A DNA stretch of 64,000 nt from Buxus sempervirens (taxonomy: Eukaryota; Streptophyta; Magnoliopsida; Buxales; Buxaceae), in contig OX387192.1 of NCBI GenBank assembly GCA_947561395.2, positions 14,420,221 to 14,484,220 on the forward strand, read 5' to 3'. Made by a program: the position numbers and the translations under genes. The notes beneath the pieces are model-generated. The model did not search any database and was not told the DNA's origin. It worked only from the letters and a program-made list of their open reading frames with translations. Position 1 is the first letter of the stretch; each line of letters opens with the position of its first letter. Shown one piece after another: positions 1-12,223 of this stretch.

Positions 1-495
1 GTCAACCCCCAAACCAAATAACCAAATCCAATAAGCAGGGTTATCCAACGTAACCCCAAATGGGACTTGAGCTTTCACTAAAGCCCAAATTGGAATCTTG
101 TGGGCCTTCCAATGGGGTCCACGTCAAACCAACATCACCTGGATAAAAAGATAAAATCAAATAAAAGAAAAGGGGACCCGCACCGTCTTAGTGGTCCCCA
201 CCTAGACCAATAAAATGTGCATGCTGGCATAGAAGTGGGGTAAATTTAGAATTGAGTCAACTCACAAAACAGAAAGCCCAAGGGACCCGTCAAACCGACG
301 GGGCGGACTGGGGTGTCTACGGACTTCCCCGGATCGTAACCGAGCCCTTTCTCAGAATCTCAAGCCGCAGACTAAAACAGACATCCTTAGGGCACCCAGG
401 TGTCTGCCTGCACCCCATCAGGCAGTGGCGACTCTTAGCCCCCAATTCTCCCCTCGCTTTCGCGCGTGCCCTCGCACCGGCACGACGTGCGCACA
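1..495 (+). repeat. 3' part of an LTR, TGTAAGCACC family
   Basis: This is the downstream end of a plus-oriented LTR whose start lies left of the window. It carries the family's GGCCCA-rich block and the conserved segment near 285-430 (GACGGGGCGGAC, GGGGTGTCTACGGACTTCCCC, then GGCAGTGGCGACTC). The same segment recurs inverted near 4549, 12711, 14506, 30806 and 40648. The end is placed at GTGCGCACA (495) because solo copies with target duplications end in the same way. The next five bases are ACCAC. No coding potential is supported; open frames here run through the conserved LTR block. Confidence 0.7.
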
Positions 496-2583
496 ACCAC
501 TTAGCTAACCAGTCAAAACTATGGATCCATATACAGCTAAGCCCACTAACATAAACCACGGTAAAACAACATACGGGAGGACACGCTACTATAGGAGGCA
601 TACACACTTTTATCCGTAAGGGATTACACATCTCTACACAGAGGATTACCCATCTCTGCCGTAAAAGCTAGTATCAACTCAACCACAGAAGCCGTATCAC
701 CCAACCGTAAAAGTAAAGTGAATAACATCATACCACATACCAATCCATACCAAAATATTCAATTCCAAGAGGAAACCATGATTCAATCCTTAAAAACCCA
801 AATACAGCCTTTTTCAGGATAACATATGCAATTCCTTAATTATATTCAAAATAAAACCCATGAATCATAAGTTCGATAAAACTCAGAGTTTATGCAATTC
901 CAGAAACCAATATTCATATTTAAAGTTCAAATAAAAGTAATTCAAATCTTGCTTAGAGTTTTCCTTATTAATCCCTTTATCATAAACCAATACCTAGGAT
1001 AGTTTCTATTTAAGTTTTCTGTATTTTTATTCTCCAACATATCCTACAAACCTAAAATATAGTCTATAAGGTAATTTTAATCCATAAATACAAGCTATTA
1101 TTATTCCTATGGTTGTTACCTTCAATTTAATCCTTTTCATACTTTAACCTATCCTTAGAACTTCCAATTGCTTGGTTATTTACAAAATATAATTTTATAA
1201 ATTTCTATACCTCAATTAGGTCCTTATAAAGTTGATAGAATGATTATCGTATTAGAAAAATTACTAGGTATTTAATCGTATTACAAAAATCTCAAAATTC
1301 TGAATTTTCTGAAAAGAGCGCCTACCTCTGTAGGCTAGGCGGTCTTGGGCAATCCTAGGCTCTCGTACAAAATTTCAATTTAAAATTCCAGATTTACCAA
1401 GTTCGGATTTTTATGCTTTTGCTTTGAGTTCCATTGGTCTAAATTAATCCCTTAACATTCTAAATCATATCTACAACACTCTAGATTAATTTGGGTCAAT
1501 CAAATACCATCCTACGATTATTTACATATTCAAACCAAGATTTCTCTATTAATTTAACAAAACCTTCAAGAATACGAAACTCTATAATATAAACCATTAA
1601 TTCCATGTAAATCCAGTTCGGACTAATCCATTCAAACCATATTAAATCATAGAAAAAAAAAACCATGCAGTTCCTCCAATTTTCAAGGGTTACTACTTGC
1701 CTCATACGCTAAAAACCATCTTCCTTTGAAGTTTCTAATTCTGGACCCAACTTCTACTCCCAAACGCACCAACCTAGAGTTCTTCAATTCCAATCTCCAC
1801 CGTGAACATTGTAGATCCCTCAGTGAAGATCAAAACCTCTAAATTTGAAATCGATCCACCGTACGGATTTTCCCCGATTGCGATTTGATGGAGACTGGTG
1901 GGACATCTCCAACAACCTTCTTCTTCCTTTCTCTCCCTCTTTTCTCTCATTATAAAACCCACGAAAATTCTCTCTTATCTCACCTTACTATCCTATTTAT
2001 ACTTGGCTTTAGAAGTCCTAAACCAACCCTAATAGGCTCCTTTAATTGGGCTAACCCCAAGCAAGGTCTAATTAAAGTCTAACTCCTTCTAATTAATTCA
2101 TACTTTTTCTCCACCTTCTATTTTTCTACCAAACAATACTAATCAAATCTCTTATTATCTAGACTCCTCCTTACATCCTAATTTCGTGCCTAACACTCAC
2201 TTAAATCCTAAATATTACCTAAAACCCAAATTAAGTTACTTTTCTCCCAATTAAGACCCGAATTTACCTAATTACCCTTTTCCACACTTTATGCCTTAAT
2301 TATCACTATTTTATTTCTAACTTGACTTAATAAATTATTTCCTTATATTTTCTAACCTTAATTGTCATTTAATGATTTATTTCAAAAATTACCCTTTCTG
2401 AAAATTACCAAAATACCATTTTAGGCTAATTTCCTTAAAATTCCTTCTTTATTTTGCAACTTACTACTTATTTGAATTACTTATCCTCTAAATCTTCACT
2501 TTTTATTTTAACTAGGACTTAAACTCATATTTTCTTTTATTTACTATTTATTTATTTATTATGTGAAAATTCGGGGTTTTACA
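496..2583 (-). repeat. Long AT-rich LTR, minus strand, right end TTTTACA at 2583
   Basis: Read on the minus strand this begins TGTAAAACCCCGAATTTTC, the same kind of 5' terminus as the solo LTRs at 8630-12022 and 40806-44517 and the copy ending at 36601. An internal block near 615-665 corresponds to their GTGTAYCTCGG-rich block, and GCGCCTACC/GGTAGGC-type words occur near 1318-1360. It interrupts the gag-like element immediately to the right. Its left end is hidden by the LTR that ends at 495, probably a nested insertion. Such large LTRs suggest a Tekay/Del-like Ty3/gypsy lineage, but that is inference; no coding region of it is present. Confidence 0.55.
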
Positions 2584-2890
2584 TTCTACTTCTCCACGAG
2601 TTGGTGATCATCTGCTGCTATGGCTTTTCCTTTCCCTCTTTGTCTTCGGCCATCTATTAAGGTGGGTGGAAAACCCACTATCTGGTTGCTCTGGGGTAAC
2701 CTTCTTTTTATGTCTTCAATTTCTTCTTCAATAACCCCTATTCGAGATTGCAGCTCAAAATTTTCTTTCCTTATTGCTTCCCAACATTCGTCCCACTTTT
2801 CTTCTTTGTCCTTTATCGCTTGTATCAGAATGCGAAAAGGTCCAATATCTGGATCACCATAGGACTTGTCCCTGATGTATCATCGATGTT
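2584..2890 (-). pseudogene. Remnant of second gag-like ORF (ORF2), truncated
   Basis: The minus strand encodes a stretch corresponding to the first ~90 residues of the second ORF of element H (55557-55840): a charged coiled-coil segment followed by a basic RREKGK-like region. It is cut off at 2584 by the long LTR to the left, so the zinc-knuckle module is lost. It lies directly downstream of the gag remnant, as in element H, which shows that the two ORFs belong to the same element type. A purine-rich, A-rich stretch (plus strand T-rich, 2979-3080) separates it from gag, just as an A-rich stretch separates the two ORFs in H. Confidence 0.5.
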
Positions 2891-2895
2891 GATTG

Positions 2896-4424
2896 TTAAC
2901 GGGGTTCCTGCCAGGAGTAACAAACATTAGAAAGCATAGTACATGGTATGAAACACAAATTGCATGATGATGATGATGCGTGTTTTTTTTCTCTTTTTCC
3001 TTTTTCTTTTCTTTTTCTTTTTTTTTTTTGTTTTTTTGCTTTGTTTTTGTTTTGTTTTTTGTTTTTGTTTTTTTTATTGGGCGGAGGATCGATTTTGAGT
3101 TCCCTAGCTTCAAGAAGATCTTGGACTGCATGCCGAAGGCCCCAACATCCATCAGTATCGTGGCCTTGTACACCCATGTGGTATTCATAGCTCTTGCTTG
3201 GATCATAGCCCTTCATTTTTTATGCCTTAGGATTCGGCGTTGCCAATTGCAGGTGTCCCTCTCTCAAGAGCATTGGTAACAATTTAGCCAACGTATATGG
3301 AAGCGGAGTGAACTCCCGGTTCTTTCTTTCCTCCGTGGTGAGATGTCTCCTGAGGCGAGACGCGATATTGTTGGTGGAGGGGAGGCTCACGCTTCTTGAG
3401 GAAGGGACGCGAAATGGCGCAGAAGTTTGTACATGGTTAACTGTACTTGTGCCGTCGTCATTCTCTTGCTTTTTACCACTTGAGATTGTTCCATGCAACA
3501 AGCTCATCGTGGAGCCTCCGAGCTTCTCCATTTTAATGGCATCCTCAATTCTATCTACCGCCATGATTAGGTCGGTCAAGCTTACAGCGCACTGTCCCAA
3601 CAGCATTGTGAAGTATGGTTGTCCCAGTAAGGATATGAACAAAGTCCGCTCTTATTCAAGAAAAGGGGGTTGTACCCCGTTCGCTAGTTCCATCCACCTT
3701 CTAGCGTAGTCTCTCACAGACTCGCTATTCCTCTTCGACAGCCTCTGTAATTCTGTTCTAGTTTGAACCATTTGGCTATTTAAGCAGTATTGTTGGATAA
3801 ACACGGTGGCGAGGTCATTCCATGTCTTAATCTTCTGCTTGTCCAGACTTAGGAACCAAGAGTATGCTGCCCCAGTTAGATATATCTGGAAGAACTGAAC
3901 CATAATCTTCTCATCCTTCGCATATTGGCACATGTCTCCAGCATACGATTGCAGGTGTATCAAGGGACATCCAATGCCATCAAAACTGTAGTTTAGGACA
4001 TCGGAATTTCGCTGGCAATTGGATGTCTGGGAAGAAACACAGGCTCTCTAGAGTGGTGTCATCCTGCACTGGGTTGGGTTGGAGTTGCCTCAAGAGGTCT
4101 TCCTTCATTGCGGCCATTCGGGTCTCATTATCTTCATTGCTGCCTTTATTTCCTCAAGCTGGGCCTTTCGTGCCCTATTCCAGTCTTGTTCTTCCTGCCA
4201 CAATTGGACAGGCACAAATGGTTCTTGTTGTGGAGGATGGATGGGAACTGCCGCCGGGTGTGGTAATGGAGTGTCCTGTGGTGGCGGATGTGCTGCCATG
4301 GGTGCTGGCTAAGGTGGTTGCCCTTGCTGGCATGCATCATGGCCACTTGTTGGCTTAGATCCGTTATGACTGGCTGCTCTTCGGTCCTTTGCTGTGATCG
4401 AGTTGGGGCCTTAGAAGAGTTCAT
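2896..4424 (-). pseudogene. gag: Decayed Ty3/gypsy gag, minus strand
   Basis: The Gag capsid/nucleocapsid protein would form the particle. Fragments in one frame (4299-4105, 3963-3652, 3642-3220, 3216-2896) give, in order, a proline-rich N-terminus, a retrotransposon-gag core (GDMCQYAKDEKIMVQFF, WFLSLDKQKIKTWNDLA, NSESVRDYARRWMELA), the FTPLPYTLAKLLPMLL motif and the GHDTDGCW knuckle, ending IDPPPN like gag of element H. In-frame stops lie near 4105, 3652 and 3220. The N-terminal part (4424-4146) is in another frame, so there is also a frameshift near 4300. The second knuckle position reads YEYH where element H has CGYH, so the first cysteine is lost. It lies just downstream of the minus-strand LTR 4471-7875, so it is the start of that element's internal region. 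It is clearly inactive. Confidence 0.85.
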
Positions 4425-6980
4425 TGCAGTCCTCTCTCACTATGAGTGCAGCGTTCTGAGTGGTGTTTTTTGTGCGAGCGTCGAAATGAACGCCGCACCG
4501 CGGGGCGTACGGATTCATGTTTGCCTCCAGGAGGGTAAAATGGAAATGTTGGAGTCACCACCGCCTGATGGGGTGCAAGCAGACACCTAGGTGCCTAAGT
4601 TTGTCTATTGGGCTGGTCTACGGCTTGAGATTCTAGGTAGGGCTCGGTTGCGGTTCGGGAAAGTCCGTAGACACCTCGGTCCACCCCGTCGGTTGACGAG
4701 TCTCATGGCTCTCCTGGTTTGAGTCAACTCACTGGTTTCTCACCCGATTCCTAATCCAGCATGCAACTGAGTTAAGTCTGGCGGGACCACCTGAGTGGTG
4801 TAGGTCCCTTTAATTGCTTTTATCTTGCTTAATTAAGTGGTCTGAGTCTGATTGGGTGGGCCCCGTTGGAAGGCCCACGGATACCTTGGTGGGCTTGGTT
4901 AAGCCCACATGTCCCTTGGTAGGCCTCCATCTAAGCCTAGGAGGCCCTTTGGGCTTTGGTGAGTTTGATTGATTTTACTTATGGTTCAGTTTGGAGTTTT
5001 TAAGTGATTTTTCATGCAAAGTGGACCAGGATTGGTGTGTGGGCCCATTGGGCAGGCCCACAGTGGTAGCTGAGTGATTTATTTGAATTTATCTTCTTTA
5101 GGTTTCCAAAGTGGGCTAGGCCTTGGGCTTGGGGCCCTTTAGTCTAGACTTGGACCGGGTGGTCCATGATTCAGTGGATCAGGGTGCTGGACCCTACCCA
5201 GTTGGGTTGATGGGCTTAATGGGTCCGATAGGCCCGCACCCACGGTCACGGCCAAACCATTCCTATGCTAAGCCTGCATGCTTCATTTTCATTGGGCTTT
5301 GATGGGCCTCGTAGGATTTGGCCCATTTAGTTTATTTTAATTATCTTTTTTTATTTTCAAAAAGTGATCTTGGGCTGGGTGGGCCACGTTGGAAGGCCCA
5401 CAAAGGAATCAAATTGGGCTTAAAAGCCCATGTCCCATTTTGGGTTTCCGGTTGACCCGGAAACCCTTCTGGTTCACCCGGTTCAGCTTCAGCAACACAA
5501 CAAATCAGCAAACATCAAAAATCAAGTTTTTTATTAAATTTTCAAAGTAACCAAAATTTCATTTCGGTCAAACCTGGAACACAATATAACTGAAAATACA
5601 TTTCGGTTATACTGTGTTTCTAGCTTAACCGAAATTTAATTTCGGTTAAGCCAGAAAACACACATAACCGACTTGAGTTTTCGATCAACCTGCGGAAATT
5701 CATTTTTTCACTTTTTTAGCAGAAAACCAATCCCTAAGGCTTGTGGACATGTATAAGGCCTATGTGGGCCCCCGTGTGGGCCCACAGTGGTTTGAATGAG
5801 GCCATTTGGCTCTTCTTTTTAGGGTCTTTCAAAATCAAACACAAAGGGGAATCAAAGGGTTTAGACCCCTTTCACACACCGAAGCAAAGATTAAACAGGG
5901 ATTTGGGTATCCCTTGTTTGGTTTTCTTTATTCTAAAAACACCCATCTTACCTATACATGGACGAAAATCAAACCAAAGTGACCACAATAGGCATGCTTC
6001 CAATCAAAGCTAAGGTGAGCACGACTAAGAGCAATTAAGAGTTGGAAAACACTTTTTTTTTCTGCACTCACAACTTAATGAAAATAGCTTTCTAAAACAT
6101 GCCTTTAGCACATGGAAACACATGCAAGCATATAGGGATATACATGCAAAGGGGGTCAGCTTCTCATGATCACAAAACAGTGACTAAAAGGTGATAAAAA
6201 CCTCGATGAGAATACATGGAAACAGTTGCAAAAGGATGCGATTATATAACCCTAACAAGAGGATATTATGCATTCATGTGATAGCGACTAGGCATGCATC
6301 TCATGTATTATATCATGTCAACATCATCTCACAAAACCTAGCGAAATAACATGTAAAGAAGGGAAGAGGAAGGGGGCTTACTTAAAGGGATCCATTAGAA
6401 GGCACATACAAAAGGAACATGCTCCTCTTTTTGATGAAAAGGAGACAAGCAAAACAGTGGCGGAATGGTGGTTGCATGAACCCTTCAAAACCCACCAAAC
6501 TACCTTCCATACCCTCTTTTACCAACCAAATACCTTACCTTTCTTGCCATGTAGGAATAACCACTCTTAAAAGAGCCTAAGAGAGACTATCGGGGATAGA
6601 ATGCATGCTTAGATTGAGGGGGACAACACATATACATAGAGAAAGAAATCAATGTACTTTGATCATGCTCATTTTAAGATATGTTACATAAAAAATGGTG
6701 AGGAGGCTTACCTTAAAGTCAAAAACCTCCTAGGATGGTGTTGGAACCCACTTGAGATACCCACAACACTTGAGCTCCTTTCCAACTCCAGCAAGTCCTC
6801 CAAAGGTCTCTTTCCAAGTGTTAGGAATGAAGAAGAAGGGGGTGGAAGGGGCTTAGGCTAGTTAGATTAGGATTTTTGCTGTAAAAAGATGTTGGAGAGG
6901 GTAGAGAAGGGAGGTACGAGCAGGATGGGGTGGGGGAAAATTTCGGCAGGCAGCAACCTTCAGCCAAATGGCTGGGGTTG

Positions 6981-6990
6981 CTATTTATAG
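6981..6990 (-). promoter_or_regulatory. TATA box of LTR a
   Basis: The minus strand reads CTATAAATAG about 0.9 kb inside the LTR, followed downstream by a pyrimidine-rich leader. Corresponding boxes occur in sister LTRs: GCTATAAAAA (16831-16840), TCTATAAAAG (23251-23260), TATAAATAGG (32859-32868), CTATAAAAAC (46121-46130), and TATATAA in both LTRs of element H. Conserved position across copies supports a Pol II promoter of the retrotransposon. Confidence 0.6.
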
Positions 6991-6997
6991 ACAAAAT

Positions 6998-7180
6998 TAA
7001 AGTAACCGAAATTGATTTTCGGTTACACTGCTTTTTAGTATAACCGAAAATCAATTTCGGTTATACCAATTTTGTTTGTAACCGAAATTGATTTTCGGTT
7101 ACACTGCTCTTTAGTATAATCGAAAATCAATTTCGGTTATACCAATTTTGTTTGTAACCGAAATTGAATTTCGGTTACTT
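6998..7180. repeat. Tandem palindromes upstream of the LTR a TATA box
   Basis: Five near-perfect inverted repeats are built from GTAACCGAAA and TTTCGGTTAC arms with 4-6 base centres, arranged as a tandem duplication of about 66 bases. Related arrays with the same word occur at 16852-16945 in LTR b, and less perfectly at 5565-5665 and 15505-15570 on the transcribed side. They can form cruciforms or hairpins. No protein-binding role is known to me. Confidence 0.75.
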
Positions 7181-7875
7181 TTGTACTTGATTCACATTCA
7201 TGGTTTGTCAAGTACAGAATCAGAGAATCTGTCAGACAATATTTGATTTCACTTTATGAACCGGAAATGAATTTTATTTCCGGTTATTCTTCTAATATTT
7301 TTTATATTTACAGATTGCCCCCTGGATTTGACCGATTTGACTGATTTGACATCTAAGATAATCGCAGATTGCCCCCTGAGCAATTTCAGTTCAATCCCTG
7401 AGATATTTTGCACATTTTGAATATTCATGGATGGCTTGAGATATTTATCTGAGTTTCTTGCCACGCGTGCAGTTCCTTCGCCCCGTGTGCAGTTTCCAGT
7501 ATTGCTGCCCAGAAACTTCCATTGCTCATATCTTTTTCATCCGGACTCCAATTTGAGCAAACTCAGTTGCTTTAGAACTGTATCGGAGTCCTCTATTCAT
7601 TGGGGCAAGGTTAAGCACCTGATTCAGGGTTTAGCATAAAGTCAATTTCTACTCCCCTTGAAGTTTGACCGGCCTGTAAATCCTTCATCCAGGCTCCGAT
7701 TCCAGCAAACTCAGTTGCGTTGGAACCGTGTCGGGATTCTCTATCCACTGAGATAAAGCAAGGTGGTCAATTATCACTTGATCAAAAAGTCAATTTTTGC
7801 CCCCTTAGGGTTTGACTTTCCAGCTAAGGTTTGCATTTCCGGCACTTCCGGGTGCACAAAAATGAGGTGCTTAGA

Positions 7876-8629
7876 TTCTCGATGTGAAATATCTGAATTA
7901 TACCTATTTACCAGGAATCTTGATCAGTTCCTTCTCTAACTATGAATGAGGTGTCGTGTGTAACGGGAACAAATACAATGTGGTTCATGTATGAAAGTCA
8001 TGTCTTGGAAAAACAACACTATAAAGAGTGTGACAATGCCCCAGTTAACCGAAAAACTCCTTCTGAGATTTGTGAAGTTAAAAACCTTGCAATTGATCTT
8101 TCAAAGATCTGAGACTTTGGAGATCATGCCATATTTGATTGTTTTCTAGCATGTGTGACACATGTTTTATGAGCAGAAACCTGAGAAAATCATGTCATGA
8201 GGATTAAACCTCAAAATCTGTACCTTGATCGGCATCAATTGTAAATTCCTTTGGAATCATGCAGTGGTAAGCGAATCATAAAATTCAGGAAACGCGTCCT
8301 GGACAGCCCAAATCGTGCCATGAATGGCATGGAGAATGTATGCCACAAGATGGTCAATTTGATTTACGTCTATATGGCTAGCTCAATATAACCACAAATG
8401 ACGGTTTATTGCGCATCGCAAGAGACGATGTTAATGTACGTCATGAAAGACGATTCAATGTAGGCTTGGAGGCCACTTTATTGTGTGCTTTGAAAAAGCA
8501 ACTTTGATGAACGCCCGGAGGCGATTTGATGTATGCCCGGAGGCGACTTGATGTATGCCCAAGGCGATTTGATGTGCTCCTGGAGGCGATTTTGATGTGC
8601 ACCCGGAGGTGATTTTGATGTACGCCTGA
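7876..8629. other. Unclassified segment ending in a short tandem repeat
   Basis: No gene is visible. From about 8400 to 8624 there is a degenerate tandem array, period about 24-26 bases, built on GATGTACGCCCGGAGGCGATT-like units with a constant spacer and a variable inverted repeat. The array is cut by the solo LTR at 8630 and resumes at 12023 with CCCGAAGGCGATT. It may be a short internal region between the two flanking minus-strand LTRs, but no polypurine tract or primer site is convincing. Confidence 0.45.
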
Positions 8630-11600
8630 TGTAATATCCCGGATTTTAATAGCATTTAAAATTAGATGTTTTGTTGGATTAATTTAATTAATTGATGGAA
8701 AATCTCAGAAATGGGGAAAAAGCGATCAAACCGGAATTTTCGGTGAACCAGTCAGATAAATTTTTAAAATCGGTGAGGAGCATGGCTAAGAATTTCTATT
8801 GGTAAATTTTATGGTGATTCAGTGGTGTGGCATGTGTAGAATCAAGGTATCTTAGTGGTGCTAGTGTAGGAAGTTGTTGGAGTGGCAACTATAGGATTTG
8901 GCTTTAAACAATACCTTGGCGGCATCTATAAAAGGATTCTAATTTTAATTCGGCAGTTTAGTTAGTTTATTGCTTGAACAATCTGGAGATCAGAGAATTC
9001 GGTGAAGGAAGAAGCTAGGGTTGAGAGGGTAGATTCTGGAAATTCTGTGGAGATCAGAGGGAATATAGTTTGGCCTTTGAGCTTTGTTCAAGCAAGAGTG
9101 AAGAATATTGCGGCAGCAACTTTTGGTTAGCTAAGAGTAGTGAATTTCGACCATCTCAGATCCAGTTAGGTAAGTCTAGCAGCTTAATAAGAATGATTTT
9201 GTTTAACTTTATTATTATGCGAATTAGAATTCAAATCTGTAGAGATCTAACTAGTAAATAAAAATTCAGTTAGAGGAAATGAAATTGATCGGATCTGAGG
9301 TGGTGGTGCAGAATCCAAATCTTAGAATTGAGGTCCTCAGCAATTCGAATTTAGCGTCACAAAGGTAAGTAGCACAAACTATTTCATTTTAGATGATTTA
9401 AATTGGAATTTGTTTCAGCCTTGAACTAGAGATCAGCCGAGCCCCTGTTTTACTGTGTTTTTGTGTCTAGATCTAATCACATAGGTAGTTGTAGCTGAAT
9501 TTTATATTGAGAATTTGTATGTGCCTTTAATGTGAGTAGCAAACCTCCTTTGGATTTGATTGTTTTAAACTAAAAATTCGTGTAAAATGGATGAGCATGC
9601 AACCGACCCTCTGTTTTGGTGTTTTGGCGCTCAAATCGATTCATAGATGATAAATGTGTTCAATTAAAGTTCCAGGTTAGAGCTATAATTTAGAAGAACG
9701 AATACTGTGATGTTAAAGAGGAATCATATACAAATTACATTATGAATCATGATTAGAACAAGAAATTAAGGTTGATGGCGCTGAGTTCAGGATTGAGAAA
9801 TCATATGAATAACTAATATAAATGGTAGAAATGGTTGATCAAATTAAATTGTATTGGAGTTTAAAGTATGTGCAAGGGGTTAAGATTATCCTAGGAATAT
9901 TTCGAATGCATGGCATTTGATCAAGTTGTTGTTATAAACCTTAGCTGTATTCAAATCTGGAAAAATGGGAGGGTGCCTAGGATGGCCTAGGATGGCCTAC
10001 CTTCTGAGGTAGGCGCTAGTGCAAATTTTGGAGAGGGCCTAGGATTGCCTAGGATGGCCTACCTAGGGGAGGTAGGCACTCATGTAATTGTGTATAGTCT
10101 TGTTTGGATATGCTCTTAGAAGCTGTAATTCATAGATTAAATGCCTAAAACCTGCTTTAGAATACTTAAAACAAATGTTAGAATTATTTAATTAAGATTT
10201 CTATTTGTGGTTTCATACAAGGGTACTATGGAGGAAATTAAGTATAAAAAAGGGAAGAACTATTCGAAAACAAAACAGCTCTTGTTCAGTACTTTATTAA
10301 TTACTTTAATCTTTAATGGTGGGAGAATAATTAAGGAATTATTCAGTAGTATTAAGGGACTGTTGGGAAATAAGTAAGGCTGGATTTGGGTTATGATCCA
10401 GGTATTAAAGATTGAAAAATCAGCAAATTAGGTAAAGTGTTCTCATGAGTTCTAATAACCTGTACAAGACTTGCATTTTGGGAAATGTAAAACCACTTTA
10501 GAAATATTTTTGAGAGTTTAATTAGAGATGGTGAGAAGTGTTTTGGAGTGAAAACAAAAATACTGAAATAAATGTATAAAGGAGGGATTTTATTCAATAA
10601 GCAGGGTGTATTTTTCAGATTTCTAATTAGTTGAGTTATGATCATGGAAGTTAAGATAAAGATTATTGTGAAGGTTCTGTTAGGATTAGACTACATCTGA
10701 GTTTTTGGAAATGCATTAGAAAATACCATTAAAGTTTCAATTAACCACAAGCAAAAAGATTTAGTTTTCCTAAGATGGAGTTAGGTGTGTGAGTAAAAGA
10801 TATCTTTGGCCTATGTTAAAGAGAGTGGATTAGTGTAATATTCATAGGGAAAAATTACTATTTGAGTATAAAATAAATGTATCACGTCTGAATTCAATAA
10901 TACGACCAAACTTTGATATCTATATGTAGATTTGCCGGTTTAACCGAAATTGAGCAATTTCACCAAACTTTGACTATAAAAAGGGAATTTTCTGCTATAC
11001 TTTGAAAAAGGACTTAAAGTCAAATTATTTTGGATAAATGTGGTTATTTGGTTTTCTCCACGTACTCGAATGATGTTTTTGGGATTTTTGATGGATTGAT
11101 GGTTATCTTACCTCCGTGTATCTCGGGGATGCCCCGTGTATCTCGGGATGCTATTGCCTCCGTGTATCTCGGGGATGCCCTGTGTAGCTCGGGATGATAT
11201 GATTGAGATTGAGATGAATTGTGCTAACTGGATTTCTCTGTTGGTTTTGGTTTTAGAGTCTAGTGGGCATAGCTCAATATGGATCCATGTTAGGAGCTAG
11301 ATAGTGGGAAGGATTTTCCTTTGCTAGTCGTAACACTTTGTTCACGTACGCGTTCCATCGTGTATCTCGATGAGGCCTTCACTGTATCTGGTTGGCTGCG
11401 GCTATGTTTGGGATAGTACATGCCAATTCATTACTGTATCTGAATGGGGTTCTCCTACAATAAGTGGATGACCGTGTAGCTCGGCTTCGCTCATAAGCCA
11501 GGAGGTGGCATAGTGAGCATGGTCTTACACTAGTTAAAGGCAGTCTTATTTCATGAGTCCTGCGGCGACTTATCAACTGTTGATTTGATGTTTTGTTGAA

Positions 11601-12022
11601 CTGGATTATTTCTGTATTTTATACTGATTGATTGGATTACTGTTGAATTACTCGGATTATTCGGAACTGAGGTGTTATCGCTACTGTTGCATGATTTACA
11701 ACTGTATTATATTTTAGAACTGATGAACTGTATTTGAGCATGCATGTGCTGCTTACTGGGATATTCGTATCTCATTCTTTTCTGTTTTGTTTTGTTTTCA
11801 GATTCTGGTAAGGACGGCACCGGCGGGTATATGCTTGGTTCATGTGAGGTAGTCTCGGTTATAGTGTCTTATTGTTGAGTTTGGGTTATAGTGCACTATG
11901 ATTATCCAATTATTGTTTTATTCATGTTTTCCTTCACTCTGATATTGCTATCCTGGGTTATATATTAACCTTTGGAGATAAGTTACGGTTTTCTCTACGT
12001 AACTTGGATCCGGGGCATTACA
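8630..12022 (+). mobile_element. Solo LTR, 3.4 kb, TGTAATATCC...GGGGCATTACA
   Basis: The ends are inverted, TGTAATATCCCGG and CCGGGGCATTACA. The flanks are CCTGA (8625-8629) and CCCGA (12023-12027), a 5-bp target duplication with one transition. The copy at 40806-44517 matches throughout, including the shared segment near 11690-11830 (GAGCATGCATGTGCTGCTTACTGGGATATTCG in part) and the GTGTATCTCGG block (11110-11490). No internal coding region is attached, so LTR-LTR recombination has left one LTR. The size and termini suggest a Ty3/gypsy Tekay-like family (inference). Confidence 0.85.
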
Positions 12023-12223
12023 CCCGAAGGCGATTCTGACCTTGGAAATTCTTTTGTGCACCTTTGAAAATGGTTTGACCAAACAGGTTTATGTAAATGA
12101 CCTCGAAAGCACATGCACTTAATGCATGAACAGGCATACACACAAATAAAGTGAAGGTTGAGTGATATTACCATCCTGAGAGTTTGTATTAACAAACAGA
12201 TATAAAAAACACACACCCAAAAG
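12023..12223. other. Right half of the segment split by the solo LTR
   Basis: This continues the 24-bp tandem array (CCCGAAGGCGATTCTGACC) and then runs into unclassified sequence up to the left end of LTR c. No ORF or known motif is seen. Confidence 0.45.

Larger units (their letters stand above)
4471..7875 (-). repeat. LTR copy a (minus), adjacent to the gag remnant
   Basis: On the minus strand this begins at 7875 (TCTAAGCACCTC, a mutated TGTAAGCACC) and ends at 4471 in GCTCGCACA. It contains the U3 repeats with CTCCGATTCCAGCAAACTCAG, a TATA box at 6981-6990, palindromes before it, a pyrimidine-rich leader, and the GGCCCA-rich block (4850-5470). Then comes the conserved segment with GGGGAAGTCCGTAGACACC (4655-4675). 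Gag follows 47 bases downstream, so it served as a 5' LTR for that element. No clear 5-bp target duplication is visible at 7876. Confidence 0.7.

Noticed and set aside
317-631. Open frames at the left edge (both strands)
   Set aside because: They cover the conserved LTR segment that recurs many times, open by chance and without a domain.
2880-3279. Open frames rich in Lys, Phe or His on both strands
   Set aside because: They arise from the T/A-rich tract and ATG/CAT triplet run at 2966-3080 between the two gag-like ORFs.
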